Below, piece after piece: positions 45,003 through 53,967 of a DNA stretch of 64,000 nucleotides; within the stretch, counting starts at the first letter, position 1, and each line of letters starts with the position of its first letter. The position numbers and the translations under genes were made by a program. The DNA is from Verrucomicrobiota bacterium (GTDB lineage: Bacteria; Verrucomicrobiota; Verrucomicrobiia; JADLBR01), in the NCBI GenBank assembly GCA_029560585.1, contig JAKQKQ010000174.1, forward strand, positions 18,202 to 82,201, written 5' to 3'. The notes beneath the pieces are model-generated. The model was not told the origin of the DNA. It did no database searches and was given only the letters and a program-made list of their open reading frames with translations.

Positions 45003-46211
45003 ATGCAGGGGAAATCTGGGTCAAGGGCGAACGGCGAGCCGTTGGTCGAGCCGTGTCCCGGCACCCAGGACGCGCGGTCCCAACTCGCGATACTGTGTTT
45101 GACGCAAGGGCAGGGCTCTGGAGCGGAGAGGGTCTTGGCGCTGCTGCTGCGAGAGCTCGGGCCATCCTTTTCGAGTCGCACGATCCTGCTTTGTCCCGAG
45201 GGGTCGGCCATCTCCCGGGCCGCTTCAGAATCGGGATGCCCGGTGTTGCCGTGGCGGGCCACGCGGGATTCGTTCGGCCAGAACCTCGGGGCTTTTCTCC
45301 GCGCGCGACGCGAGCTGCCGCCCGGGATCCGGCTGATTCACGCCTGGACCGCCCGGGCCTTTGAGTGGGCGATCCTGTTGGCCCGCCGGCGGGGTGCCGG
45401 GATCATGGGAACACTGCACGACCATCCGCGCGCCCCCTTCCACCGATTCGGGCGGCGGTTGTTGGTCCGGCGCTGCGCGATCCGGCTCCGGCCCATGGTA
45501 TGTGTGAGCGAGGCCCTGTTGGCCACGTGCGCGCGGCTGGGCGTGGGTCGCTCCCTTCTCGTGATCCGCAACGGGTTGCCCGCGGCGCCGCCCTCAACTC
45601 CGCGCGCGGATCGTGCCCTCCGCATCGGTTTCACCGGCATGAACGCCGCGTGGAAGGGATTTGCGACGATTGCGGCATGGGCCAACCGCAGGCCGGCGGT
45701 GCCCTTGGAGTGGCATCTTTTCGGGGAGCCCTCGCCCGATCTGCAGGATGGGCTGAGCGCCCTGCGGCGTGCCGCGGGGCCGAGTCTCGTTGCGCATGGC
45801 CGAGTACGCCCCGAGGAGATCTTTGAACACATCGACGTGTTGGCGCACCCCTCGGTGTTTTTTGACCCTTTGCCCACCGCCCTTATCGAGGCGGCCCGGG
45901 CCGGTATTCCCGCCGTGGCCACCGACGTCGGTGGGAGCCGCGAGATCGTGTCCCACGGCACCACCGGCTTCCTTTTTCCGACGTCTGACCCGGACGTTGG
46001 CTTTGCCCAGCTCCGGCAACTGGCGAGCGATGTCGCCCTCAGGCGCCGCATGGCGGCAGACGCGCGACGGCGATTCGATCAGGAATTCGGAATAGGGCGC
46101 ATGGCCGATTCCTACCTTGCCTTATGGCGGCAGTACCTCCAAAAACCCGAAGCCGAACGGTCTCGCCGGTGGCCCGAGTCGCCCGCGTGTCCGGCACGAA
46201 CGGTCCGATGA
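45003..46211 (+). CDS. Glycosyltransferase family 4
   Basis: A 402-residue GT-B enzyme. The donor-site half includes LRIGFTGMNAAWKGF, then VLAHPSVFFDPLPTALIEAARAG and EIVSHGTTGFLFP, the E-x7-E motif typical of GT4. The start is uncertain: ATG at 45003 is only 20 bp from the divergent STELLO start, and a TTG at 45042 fits the domain better. TATACT lies directly upstream, which could be a -10 box for a later start. The sugar is unknown. Confidence 0.87.
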   Translation: MQGKSGSRANGEPLVEPCPGTQDARSQLAILCLTQGQGSGAERVLALLLRELGPSFSSRTILLCPEGSAISRAASESGCPVLPWRATRDSFGQNLGAFLRARRELPPGIRLIHAWTARAFEWAILLARRRGAGIMGTLHDHPRAPFHRFGRRLLVRRCAIRLRPMVCVSEALLATCARLGVGRSLLVIRNGLPAAPPSTPRADRALRIGFTGMNAAWKGFATIAAWANRRPAVPLEWHLFGEPSPDLQDGLSALRRAAGPSLVAHGRVRPEEIFEHIDVLAHPSVFFDPLPTALIEAARAGIPAVATDVGGSREIVSHGTTGFLFPTSDPDVGFAQLRQLASDVALRRRMAADARRRFDQEFGIGRMADSYLALWRQYLQKPEAERSRRWPESPACPARTVR

Positions 46212-46215
46212 TCTG

Positions 46216-47715
46216 ATGTCGCCGCGATTCTTGAGTTTTCTCGTTGCGTCCGGAGCCCTATTTCTCGCGGGGTGGTTCGGGCTGGCCATTGCGGACAACA
46301 ACTATTTGCCCATGATCGGATTCGCGGCGCTCGTGGGCGGCGTTGCGCTTCTGGCACTGCCGCATCTGTTCGGGGGCATTGCCTTCGCACTGTATTATTC
46401 GAACCTGACGGCACCCGGCATCCCAGGCCTGATGGATCTCTTCGCCGTTATCAGCGCGGCGCTCGTGGTGGTTTTTCTGCTGCGCACGATGATCCAGCAC
46501 CAGTTCTCCCCGCCACCCCGATTTGCGGCCTACGGTTTGCTCGTGGCCTTGTGGCTTCTGATTGTCATGGGCGTGCGGGGCGCGGGTTTCCGCGTCCTCG
46601 GCTCGGACACCTGGGGCGGCATGTTCTACCTGAGGCTGCTCAGTGGTTTTGCGTTCGTGTTCGCCACGGCCCAGGTGCGCCTGTCCCCCAAGCAGTGGAG
46701 CCGCGTCTTCAATTTCATGATGCTGACGACCTTCCTGCCTGTGATGGCCGACGTGGTGCTGATCTTTGGTTTCATGCCAACTCCGCTCTTCATGTTTCTC
46801 CGGCCGAGCAGCGGCATCGGGTTTTCGATGATGGCGGCCCAGGCATTGGAGGGTATCGTCCGCTACCTGTCCGCCGGAACCGCCGGAGTGATCCTCTGCC
46901 TGTGGATTTTTTCGCGGGCGTCTTTCGACAGGCTTTTTGGCCGGGCGGGCCTAGTTTATGGGCCGCTGCTAGCCCTGGCCTTTGGCCTCGCGGCGGTTTC
47001 CGGTTTTCGCATCCGGATCCTTGAGATCGTACTGTTCATCGCAATCGCGGGCGCGCTACAGCGTGGCTGGAGCTTCTTGCGGGTGTCGCTGATCCTGGGC
47101 GTCGCCATATGCGGCTTCGCCGCGCTGTATCCCGTGGCGCGCCACCTTCCGCTGCCAGCCCAGCGCAGCGTCGCGTGGCTGCCCGGGATCGACATCAACG
47201 CCAGTGCAAAACAGGATGCCCAGGGGACTTTGAATTGGCGTGTTGAACTGTGGAAGCGCGCCATCGAGGAGGCCCCCAAGTATCTGGTGGTCGGCAAGGG
47301 CTATTCCTTCCTCGGGGAGGAGTCCATGGATGCCTATACGTTCCGCGGTCTGGATGAGTTGCGGTGGGCGGTCGTGAGCTCCTCGTATCACAATGGACCG
47401 CTGAGTATGCTCCTCGGGTTGGGCGTGCCCGGGCTTATCGCGAGCATGCTATGGATCGCGTCCATGGTGCGCTACGCGATCACGAGCCTGCGGCGACCTT
47501 GGCAATCGCAGATCATCCAGCTGCTTTTTCTCGCTGCCGCGACTCGCCTGCTTGTGTCCGTCGCCATCTTTTTCACGCTTTATGGCGATGTCCAAGCCTC
47601 ATTCCCGGAGTTGCTATATCTGGGGGCCCTGATGGTGGCCCTGAGCTATTCCGATCAGGCGCTGGCTTCGAAGCAGGATGAGACGGAGATTGCGGTGGAA
47701 CGAGTCCCGGGATGA
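46216..47715 (+). CDS. O-antigen ligase/polymerase-like membrane protein
   Basis: A 499-residue membrane protein with about 12 helices. The long periplasmic segment includes ASAKQDAQGTLNWRVELWKRAIEEAPKYLVVGKGYSF, here broken for length, with the R-x3-W-x-A pattern of O-antigen ligases (WaaL) and Wzy polymerases. YHNGPLSMLLGLGVPGLI follows. It starts 4 bp after the GT4 gene. It could either polymerise repeat units or attach polysaccharide to a carrier; position cannot settle this. Confidence 0.82.
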   Translation: MSPRFLSFLVASGALFLAGWFGLAIADNNYLPMIGFAALVGGVALLALPHLFGGIAFALYYSNLTAPGIPGLMDLFAVISAALVVVFLLRTMIQHQFSPPPRFAAYGLLVALWLLIVMGVRGAGFRVLGSDTWGGMFYLRLLSGFAFVFATAQVRLSPKQWSRVFNFMMLTTFLPVMADVVLIFGFMPTPLFMFLRPSSGIGFSMMAAQALEGIVRYLSAGTAGVILCLWIFSRASFDRLFGRAGLVYGPLLALAFGLAAVSGFRIRILEIVLFIAIAGALQRGWSFLRVSLILGVAICGFAALYPVARHLPLPAQRSVAWLPGIDINASAKQDAQGTLNWRVELWKRAIEEAPKYLVVGKGYSFLGEESMDAYTFRGLDELRWAVVSSSYHNGPLSMLLGLGVPGLIASMLWIASMVRYAITSLRRPWQSQIIQLLFLAAATRLLVSVAIFFTLYGDVQASFPELLYLGALMVALSYSDQALASKQDETEIAVERVPG

Positions 47716-47751
47716 GTCATCGTGGAGACAGGTCTAGGAAAGCCGCGGGCG

Positions 47752-48009
47752 ATGCGCGTCGCGATTGACACGTCGGCACTCTATACGGCGCGGGCGGGGA
47801 TCCACCGCTACTTCCGGGGTGTTTTTGCGGGCCTCGCGTCTCTGGGCGAGAGGGTGCCAGAGGTCAGAAAGACCGCAGGGCCTATCGCAAACTATGGTTA
47901 TCGGCAGCCGGGCCGTGCTCGGGCGAGAATGTTCTCATGGGAGCGCTGCGCGCGGGAAACGTTTGCCGTTTATTGTCGCGCGGTGGGCGCGCGTTCGATC
48001 AGGGGATAG
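47752..48009 (+). pseudogene. Truncated N-terminal remnant of a GT4 glycosyltransferase
   Basis: An 85-residue open frame beginning MRVAIDTSALYTARAGIHRYFRG, the standard N-terminus of a GT4 enzyme of about 370 residues. The homology seems to continue to PIANYGYRQPGRA and then ends in a stop codon at 48007. The UDP-sugar binding half is missing entirely. A different, complete GT4 starts 3 bp later, which suggests a deletion that removed most of the older gene. An in-frame GTG at 47722 is an alternative start. Confidence 0.7.
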
Positions 48010-48012
48010 CCG

Positions 48013-49224
48013 ATGCGGTTGCTTGAGATCTTCAACCAGTATGAGCAGCCGGGTGGCGAAGCGGCAGCGGTGTGCCAGATATTTGATCTGCTTTCGGCGC
48101 AGCCGGGATTGCAGATATCTCGCGCGACGGCCAACAGCAACGATTGGCTCGGGGACACCGCCCCGCCGCGATGGAGACAGGCCCTCTGGTGCGTTTCCAA
48201 TCCGCAGTTTCGCTCTGGGCTGCGACGCGCGCATGCGTCGTGCCCGGCCGAGGCGTGGATCGTCCACAATGTTTTTCCCGTGGCGTCGGCGGGCGTTTAT
48301 GCGGAGGCGCTTCGGCTCGGGGTGCCGATCATCCAGTTCGTCCACAACTGGCGGCCATTCTCGATAAACGGATCTAATTTTTTTGGTGGGCGGATACCCC
48401 GAGGTCGCCTGCGGTCGCATCTCTGGCGCGAGGTTGCCGCGGCGAGTTGGCGCGGTTCTCGGAGCCAGACGCTGTGGCTCGGGCTGGTGCTCTTATGGCT
48501 TCGCCGCGGAGGCTGGCTGCGGAGCGTGGGCGCGTGGGTGGCGGTTTCTGAGTTCGCCCGCGACCGGCTCATCGAGGCCGGGTTACCGCGCGAACGGGTC
48601 TTTGCCCTCCGTCATTTCTGGAACGCGCGACCCGCCGCTTCCCGCGCCGGGGACGATGGCCATTACCTGTTTCTTGGGCGCCTTATTCCCGAGAAGGGCG
48701 TTGATGTCCTCCTCGATGCCTGGGCCGAGGTGCGCCGGGCGCTGGGCCCAAAGACACCGACGCTGTACATCTGTGGCGCGGGGCAGGCCGCCGAACGCAT
48801 CGCCCGCGCGGCGTCAACAGATCCCGCGATCCGTGCGCCGGGCGTTGCCAGGGGCGAGGAAAAGGAGCGCCTGCTTGGCGGATGCCGTGGTGTGATCGTG
48901 CCCTCCCTCTGGTGGGAGCCCCTCGGATTCGTTGTCTACGAGGCATACGAGCACGGGAAGCCCGTCCTCGCCGCCGCATCGGGCGGCCTGGTGGAGACAG
49001 TGATCGACGGGGAGACCGGATGGCTTCACGCACCGGGCGACTCTGGCACACTGGCCAAGCATGTCATCGCGCTGGAATCGAAACCCGAGGATCGCGCGCG
49101 GATGGGTTTGGCGGGGCGCCGGTGGCTGGAGCGGAGCACCGACCCGGCAGCGTGGATGGCCGCATTTTGGGAGATCGTCCGCCAGGCGACGGTCGGATCG
49201 CCCGCTCGTGGGACCCCGGCATGA
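48013..49224 (+). CDS. Glycosyltransferase family 4
   Basis: A complete 403-residue GT-B enzyme. The acceptor half starts MRLLEIFNQYEQPGGEAAAV. The donor half includes LFLGRLIPEKGVDVLLDAW, VPSLWWEPLGFVVYEAYEHG (the E-x7-E motif) and GLVETVIDGETGWLH. The genes before and after are glycosyltransferases, so it most likely builds the same surface glycan. The sugar specificity cannot be read from sequence. Confidence 0.92.
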   Translation: MRLLEIFNQYEQPGGEAAAVCQIFDLLSAQPGLQISRATANSNDWLGDTAPPRWRQALWCVSNPQFRSGLRRAHASCPAEAWIVHNVFPVASAGVYAEALRLGVPIIQFVHNWRPFSINGSNFFGGRIPRGRLRSHLWREVAAASWRGSRSQTLWLGLVLLWLRRGGWLRSVGAWVAVSEFARDRLIEAGLPRERVFALRHFWNARPAASRAGDDGHYLFLGRLIPEKGVDVLLDAWAEVRRALGPKTPTLYICGAGQAAERIARAASTDPAIRAPGVARGEEKERLLGGCRGVIVPSLWWEPLGFVVYEAYEHGKPVLAAASGGLVETVIDGETGWLHAPGDSGTLAKHVIALESKPEDRARMGLAGRRWLERSTDPAAWMAAFWEIVRQATVGSPARGTPA

Positions 49225-49567
49225 GCGGAAGCCGTCCGCCGCTGGCCAGAGAATTCAGACACCGAATCGTAGGAGCCTGCTTGCAGGCGATTCCATGCGC
49301 GAATCGCGCGCAAGCGCGCTCCTGCGCCTCATTTTCACCCCCGGTAGTGCCCCGAATGCCCGCCGTCGGGCGGGCGGCCGGGCATGATGTCTGGCCTGAA
49401 ATCCCGCACGCGTTTGGCGGCTCGCAGAGACGCCCCAAAAGTCGTGTGGGCCGCCTGTGTCAGGCGGCAAAGTGCGTCGAGTCTCCCCACGAACGATGCG
49501 GCGCGTCTGCGCTGCGAGGCACTGCTATCCTGCAAAATCACATCCAGAAAGCTGTGATGTTGCCGGG
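49225..49567. repeat. 343-bp spacer made of two repeat families
   Basis: No gene lies here. 49250-49354 is a full copy of repeat family A. 49416-49434 (stem GGCGGCTC/GAGACGCC, one mismatch) and 49450-49468 (stem GCCGCCTG, loop TGT) match the REP hairpins at the RAYT gene. The spacer lies between convergent GT4 genes. Confidence 0.75.
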
Positions 49568-50641
49568 CTAGGTCAGGGCCCTGAGCACTCGGTCCCCGGT
49601 CTTCGCCCAACTGTGCTTTTCACCAAGCGTGGCTTGCCACCCGAGGATTTCGTCTCGCGTGGTCCGGATGGCGCGTGACATCGCTTCGGCAAAAGACTCG
49701 AAGCTGGTGTTCGAGAACGGACAACCTGTTCCGGACATGACCTCCTGCGTCACTTCGATTGAGGAGAAAACCGCGGGCGTGCCGTTCATGACCGCCTCGG
49801 CCGATGGAAGTCCGAAGCCCTCGTACTCCGTGAAATGCACGTGCGCCCGCGCGGTGCGCATCAAATCAAAGTAGCGCTCGGCCGGCACCCTGCCCAGCGC
49901 CCGCCAGGTCGCGTCGGCCGGCAGGGCCAAGCCCGCGGGAAGGCGCCCCACGCACACGAAGCGGCCTTCAAATCGCGCCTGCTCTCTCCACTTGCTCAGG
50001 TAGTCCAGAGCAAGATCCGTGCGCTTGTGCGGGCAGTCTCGGACGTCCACGAGAATCATGTCTTCGCGCCCGATCGCGGGCGTCACCGCCGGCGGCAGAC
50101 CATAGCCCACGACCTCGATTCGCAGCGGCACTTCAATCTTCCTTCCGGACGCCCAGGCCAGGATTTCTCGCCTGGTGAATTCCGTGTTTGTCAGGACCAC
50201 GTCCGCCGACCTCAGCGTGTGATCTAACGTCCGCACGAAATAGAATTGTTTCAGGAAATCGCCATGCGCCGGATAGCGGTCGAAATACGTGGCCGCCATG
50301 ATGTCGTGCACATAGGCGGCCGTCTTCAGAGGTGGTCTCCGGACGGCGGAACCGAAGCCCTTGGGCAGGATCAGCCAGTCCGCCCCATCCCTGCAGGCGG
50401 CGGAGAAAACGCCCCACTGCTCCCAGAAGACGCGGCGCACGAGCCCCGTGGCGTTCACCTCGTGCGCCACAACGCCCGGGGGCAAACTGCCAACCATGGT
50501 GCGTTGCGCGTAAACGTGCATGGGCGACATCCCTGGGCGCCCGACGAGTTCCTTCATCAGCGCCAAGGATATGTTGAAAATCCCCAGCGACATGGATCGA
50601 TCAAATGACTGGTCGGCGATCGAATAGGCCAAAGTGCTCAT
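49568..50641 (-). CDS. Glycosyltransferase family 4-like protein
   Basis: A GT-B enzyme of 357 residues from ATG 50641. A longer frame to 50704 adds unrelated residues. Visible motifs are AAYVHDIMAATYFDRYPAH, VVLTNTEFTRREIL and VHFTEYEGFGLPSAEAVMNG, which is the GT4 donor motif in the mannosyltransferase-like branch. The glycine-rich GRVP region before it is standard. It is convergent with the other GT4 and divergent from the exosortase gene. Confidence 0.87.
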   Translation of the reverse strand: MSTLAYSIADQSFDRSMSLGIFNISLALMKELVGRPGMSPMHVYAQRTMVGSLPPGVVAHEVNATGLVRRVFWEQWGVFSAACRDGADWLILPKGFGSAVRRPPLKTAAYVHDIMAATYFDRYPAHGDFLKQFYFVRTLDHTLRSADVVLTNTEFTRREILAWASGRKIEVPLRIEVVGYGLPPAVTPAIGREDMILVDVRDCPHKRTDLALDYLSKWREQARFEGRFVCVGRLPAGLALPADATWRALGRVPAERYFDLMRTARAHVHFTEYEGFGLPSAEAVMNGTPAVFSSIEVTQEVMSGTGCPFSNTSFESFAEAMSRAIRTTRDEILGWQATLGEKHSWAKTGDRVLRALT

Positions 50642-50826
50642 GTTGAGATGTTGGCGGAGCGGCACCGACCCTCGGCGACTGATTGCGCCATCGATGGGTT
50701 GCATCGCCTACGGCCACGTTAAACATATTGCCCATCATTGGCACCGATTGGCAACTCGGGTCCACATTCGACATTGAGACGGCCGCCGACGTTCCATATC
50801 ATGTGGTGTTCTATTCGCGCTCACCC
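50642..50826. promoter_or_regulatory. Divergent promoter region between GT4 and exosortase
   Basis: These 185 bp separate the starts of two divergent genes, so at least one promoter should lie here. TGGCAC at 50739-50744 followed by GGCA at 50750-50753 resembles a sigma-54 promoter, but the GG to GC spacing is one base short. No other clear promoter is visible. Exosortase-linked genes in some bacteria depend on sigma-54, which is why the near match is noted. Confidence 0.25.
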
Positions 50827-51825
50827 ATGGGTACCGAAGCACAGCATCCCGCGACGCGCCCCCGAGCTTCCGGGTCCACCGGAGATCTCTGGGTGCCGCT
50901 GCTCATGGGCTTAGGCCTGGTCCTTCTGGCGACGACGGTCCCGGTTTTCCGACCTTACGAGGGCAACCCGTACCCGCTGGTGGGTTGGCTCGCCTACGCG
51001 TGGGGCCACAGTGCCGAGTCCCGCCACGGGGTCATCGTGCCGGTGATCGTGGCGTGGCTGGTGTGGCGTAAGCGGCATGACTTGGCCGCGCTGCCTCGCG
51101 AGGGCACGTGGCTGGGCGTCATCATGGTCGCGATCGGTGCCGCGCTCTTCTGGCTCGGTTGGAAGGGCGACATCCATTACGTCAACTACATGGCCTTTCT
51201 GGTGATCATGGGGGGGCTGGTCCTTGCGCGCTTTGGGAGGCGGTGGTTCCACGAGCTGCTGTTCCCCGGCGCTTTCCTGATCTTTGCGATGCCGATGCCG
51301 TTTCTCGACGAGGTGCTTGGTTTTCGGCTGCGGCTGTTCATGGCGAGCGCCAGCACGGGGATCCTGAATCTCGTTGGTGTGGAATCGGTCCGCAGGGGCA
51401 CCGCCATATATTCGGCGATGGATCCATCCCTTGGTCTCCCGGAGGGACGGATATTCTCCCTGGATGTCGCCGATCCCTGCAGCGGCCTCAACTCGCTTTT
51501 TGCGCTGGTGATGCTCACCGCGCTCTACGCCCATCTGACCCAGCGGCGTCCCTGGAAACAGTGGTTCCTCTTCCTCTGCGCCCTGCCGCTCGCCGTGCTT
51601 GGGAACATGTTTCGCGTCACCAGCATCGCCATTGTGGCGGCGGGCATCGACCAGAAGTTCGCCTCGGGCCCCTACCACACGCTCGCCGGGTATCTGGTTT
51701 TCGTGGTTGCGATTGGCTCGATGCTGCTGGTGGGAAAACTACTTGATGCCGACTGGCGTTCGTGGTTTCGGCGCCTTGGCCGGCGGATCGACCACTCGAT
51801 ACATCGGCCGAGCGACGCCTATTGA
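50827..51825 (+). CDS. Exosortase (archaeosortase/exosortase family)
   Basis: A 332-residue inner-membrane cysteine protease/transpeptidase with about eight helices. The catalytic triad is complete: Cys218 in DPCSGLNSL, Arg263 in GNMFRVTSI and His284 in PYHTLAGY. Exosortases recognise and cut C-terminal PEP-CTERM-type tails and are often coupled to exopolysaccharide assembly. The ATG at 50827 is chosen, though GTG codons a few residues upstream are possible. Its 3' end overlaps the convergent epsI by 7 bp. Confidence 0.93.
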   Translation: MGTEAQHPATRPRASGSTGDLWVPLLMGLGLVLLATTVPVFRPYEGNPYPLVGWLAYAWGHSAESRHGVIVPVIVAWLVWRKRHDLAALPREGTWLGVIMVAIGAALFWLGWKGDIHYVNYMAFLVIMGGLVLARFGRRWFHELLFPGAFLIFAMPMPFLDEVLGFRLRLFMASASTGILNLVGVESVRRGTAIYSAMDPSLGLPEGRIFSLDVADPCSGLNSLFALVMLTALYAHLTQRRPWKQWFLFLCALPLAVLGNMFRVTSIAIVAAGIDQKFASGPYHTLAGYLVFVVAIGSMLLVGKLLDADWRSWFRRLGRRIDHSIHRPSDAY

Positions 51826-52565
51826 ATGGCCCGCGCGCCGAGCAGATCTGGGCGCAACACCTCCGGGGCTAATCTCCCCACGAATCCTCGCACGATGCGG
51901 TCGATCTCCTCCGCGCCGACGCCGTCTGTCTGGAACCCGGCGGTCTCCACGGCCATGACGGAGATGTAGGCCCAGCGATGCCCGACGCCCCTCAAGATCC
52001 GATCGTACGCCGTGCGAAACAATCGCTCCCAATGATGGGGCGTGATGACGTCGCGTCCCACGAACCAGTAGATGAACTTTCCGCGAACTTTTCCGGGCTG
52101 ATTCGCAGAGCGCGGCATGGGGCGGGAGATGTCAAGGCACATCACCGGCAGCGACCCGCCGGCTGGCAGCGCCACCCGCAGCTCTTGGCCCGAGTCTGTG
52201 GACCAGCCTTGGCCAGGCAGGCAGATCTCCGGCTTGTGGATGCTCCTCCGGTCCGCGCTGCTCAGGACGATCGTGCAGACCAGCCAGTACCCGCGCCCGT
52301 CGGTGTATTTCTTGCGGGCAAGCTCGGTGCCTGGTGGCAGGAGATTGCGTTCGCCCTCGGACATGGGGATGTTTTCGCCGACCCATTCCCCCATGCGGTC
52401 GGGCAAAGACATGACCACGCCGGCCACGTCGCCCTCTCTGACTTGTGGGGTGCCAACGCAAAGCAGCAGGAGGCCTGCCAGCAGGAGCAGCGGCACCGCC
52501 ACCTTCAGCCATTCGTGCGCCTTGCCTTTGGCCCGGACATTGTCCACCTGCCTAGCATCGGCCAT
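51819..52565 (-). CDS. epsI: Exosortase-associated EpsI family protein
   Basis: A 248-residue protein with an N-terminal helix (residues 21-38) and a periplasmic domain. Features typical of EpsI/DUF3485 are LPDRMGEWVGENIPMSEGE, IHKPEICLPGQGW and YWFVGRDVITPHHWERLF. EpsI proteins occur with exosortases and some are fused to them; they are thought to help polysaccharide export or sorting. Here it is encoded on the opposite strand from the exosortase and shares an operon with the gene upstream. Confidence 0.9.
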   Translation of the reverse strand: MADARQVDNVRAKGKAHEWLKVAVPLLLLAGLLLLCVGTPQVREGDVAGVVMSLPDRMGEWVGENIPMSEGERNLLPPGTELARKKYTDGRGYWLVCTIVLSSADRRSIHKPEICLPGQGWSTDSGQELRVALPAGGSLPVMCLDISRPMPRSANQPGKVRGKFIYWFVGRDVITPHHWERLFRTAYDRILRGVGHRWAYISVMAVETAGFQTDGVGAEEIDRIVRGFVGRLAPEVLRPDLLGARAIQ

Positions 52566-52579
52566 GATTCACCCCGCGG

Positions 52580-53728
52580 TCAAGGCACGCGCTCGGCCCT
52601 GGGAGGGGCGTCACCCGCGCGTCGCCGGGCGAGCATAAGCACCGTATCGTCCGGACTGAATTTGTAGCCCACCCCGAAGTCGAGCGGCCGCACGCGCGCG
52701 CCGCCCGATTCGAAGATCTCCCGCAGCGCAGGCTGATAGTATTGCCGAAACATGTCGAGCGTTCCCCGATAGTTCCCGTAAAAGCGGAGATCCCACCACC
52801 TGGGGTCGAGACCGGATAGCGGGATGCCGGAATCGTCCTGCAAGATAGCCGCGCTGCCATCCAGCACCAACGCGCGGACCCCCGAAAAACTCCCCTCGTG
52901 CATCAGGTATGACGCGCTCTTCATGAACGTTGCTCGGGATCCCAGCGCCGACAGGAAACGGGACAAACGCCCGTCCCTGCCCAGCGCACCGTTCCCCAGA
53001 TCTGCCGAGAAATAGTACACGTCGCTGGACCCGGTTCCGCGCCGCACGCGCAACCTGACACCGCGCGGTGACGCACCGGTCCATCCTGGCGCCACCACGG
53101 GCGAACCGTCGTCGTCCAGCGTCACCGATTCGACGGAATCCACCCTCAGCCCCAGGCGCGCGGCAAACGACAGCAGCGGCGGCAGGTTGCCCTTCAGGGC
53201 GCTTCGCGCAAAATCCCGCCGCATGTCTTTCGTGATGAAATACGTGTAGTTGATCGCCGTGAGCATCGGTGCTCGCATCGCCGCCAGGGCGACCGCCCAC
53301 TCGCCTCCCGACATCGCACTTAGGTCCGGCGGTGGGGAAACAGGTTCGAGGGCGCAAAGGACATAGGTCTTGGCCCTTGGAAAGAACGCCACCACATGCG
53401 CCAGATCGGGGCCGCTGAATGGATAGAAGATGGTGCCGCAGCGCCCGTGGATATCTCCCATCTCCGCGGTGGACCATGAGCGGATCTTGGCCATGCGGCC
53501 CCCCTGGAAACGCATCCACGCCTTATCCATCTCCGCGGCGTGCTCTGCCCAGCACCGCTGCGCACGGACGGAATCGAACCCCTGACCGGGCATGCCCGCC
53601 AGCAACCGCGCCACGGCATCCCAATCCTCGCAATGTGCGACCCCGCCCCACGTCGCGCAGAGCGCCAGGGCCACCGTGGCCACCGATTCCGCCACAACTT
53701 GTCGTGCGCTGTTTAGAATTTCCATCAT
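52580..53728 (-). CDS. Secreted protein of unknown function, exosortase-associated locus
   Basis: A protein of 382 residues that I do not recognise. ATG at 53728 has AGGTG 6 nt before it and gives a signal peptide (ESVATVALALCATWGGVAHC). The mature part has FYPFSGPDLAHVVAFFPRAKTY, YTYFITKDMRRDFARSAL and GYKFSPDDTVLMLARR; no catalytic motif is clear. epsI follows 14 bp later, so they form an operon. Because of that link it may act in envelope polysaccharide display, but this is inference. It lacks a PEP-CTERM tail. Confidence 0.7.
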   Translation of the reverse strand: MMEILNSARQVVAESVATVALALCATWGGVAHCEDWDAVARLLAGMPGQGFDSVRAQRCWAEHAAEMDKAWMRFQGGRMAKIRSWSTAEMGDIHGRCGTIFYPFSGPDLAHVVAFFPRAKTYVLCALEPVSPPPDLSAMSGGEWAVALAAMRAPMLTAINYTYFITKDMRRDFARSALKGNLPPLLSFAARLGLRVDSVESVTLDDDGSPVVAPGWTGASPRGVRLRVRRGTGSSDVYYFSADLGNGALGRDGRLSRFLSALGSRATFMKSASYLMHEGSFSGVRALVLDGSAAILQDDSGIPLSGLDPRWWDLRFYGNYRGTLDMFRQYYQPALREIFESGGARVRPLDFGVGYKFSPDDTVLMLARRRAGDAPPRAERVP

Positions 53729-53967
53729 CGCGTTCACCTGCAGGGCCCTTCGCCCCGCGTCCGATCCATCTAGCAGATTGCCGCCCATTGGGAAGCGCTA
53801 CCGGCCTTGGAATTTGGATTGTCCCGCAGTGGCGCGGGGCCGCCGAGAATCCCCATGGGCGTCGCACGGCGAGTTCTGGCTGTTGGAAGCTGGAGACGAA
53901 TTGGGGCGTGGATCCCCCCACATCCGAATTGATCGCCCCCGCGGCGACCGGCTACCGTGTTTTCCCT
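53729..53967. other. Divergent intergenic region
   Basis: This gap separates two divergent secreted-protein genes and must include promoters, but I cannot point to one. An AATTTGGATT stretch near 53811 is the only AT-rich part. No repeats are seen. Confidence 0.3.

Noticed and set aside
50739..50753. Sigma-54-like TGGCAC...GGCA promoter before the exosortase gene
   Set aside because: The spacing between GG and GC is one base short of the consensus, and the second half lacks the TTGC core, so it is only a near match.
53565..53600. Possible tRNA T-loop (GGTTCGATTCC on the minus strand)
   Set aside because: No pairing acceptor or anticodon arms exist, and it lies within the 382-aa coding region.
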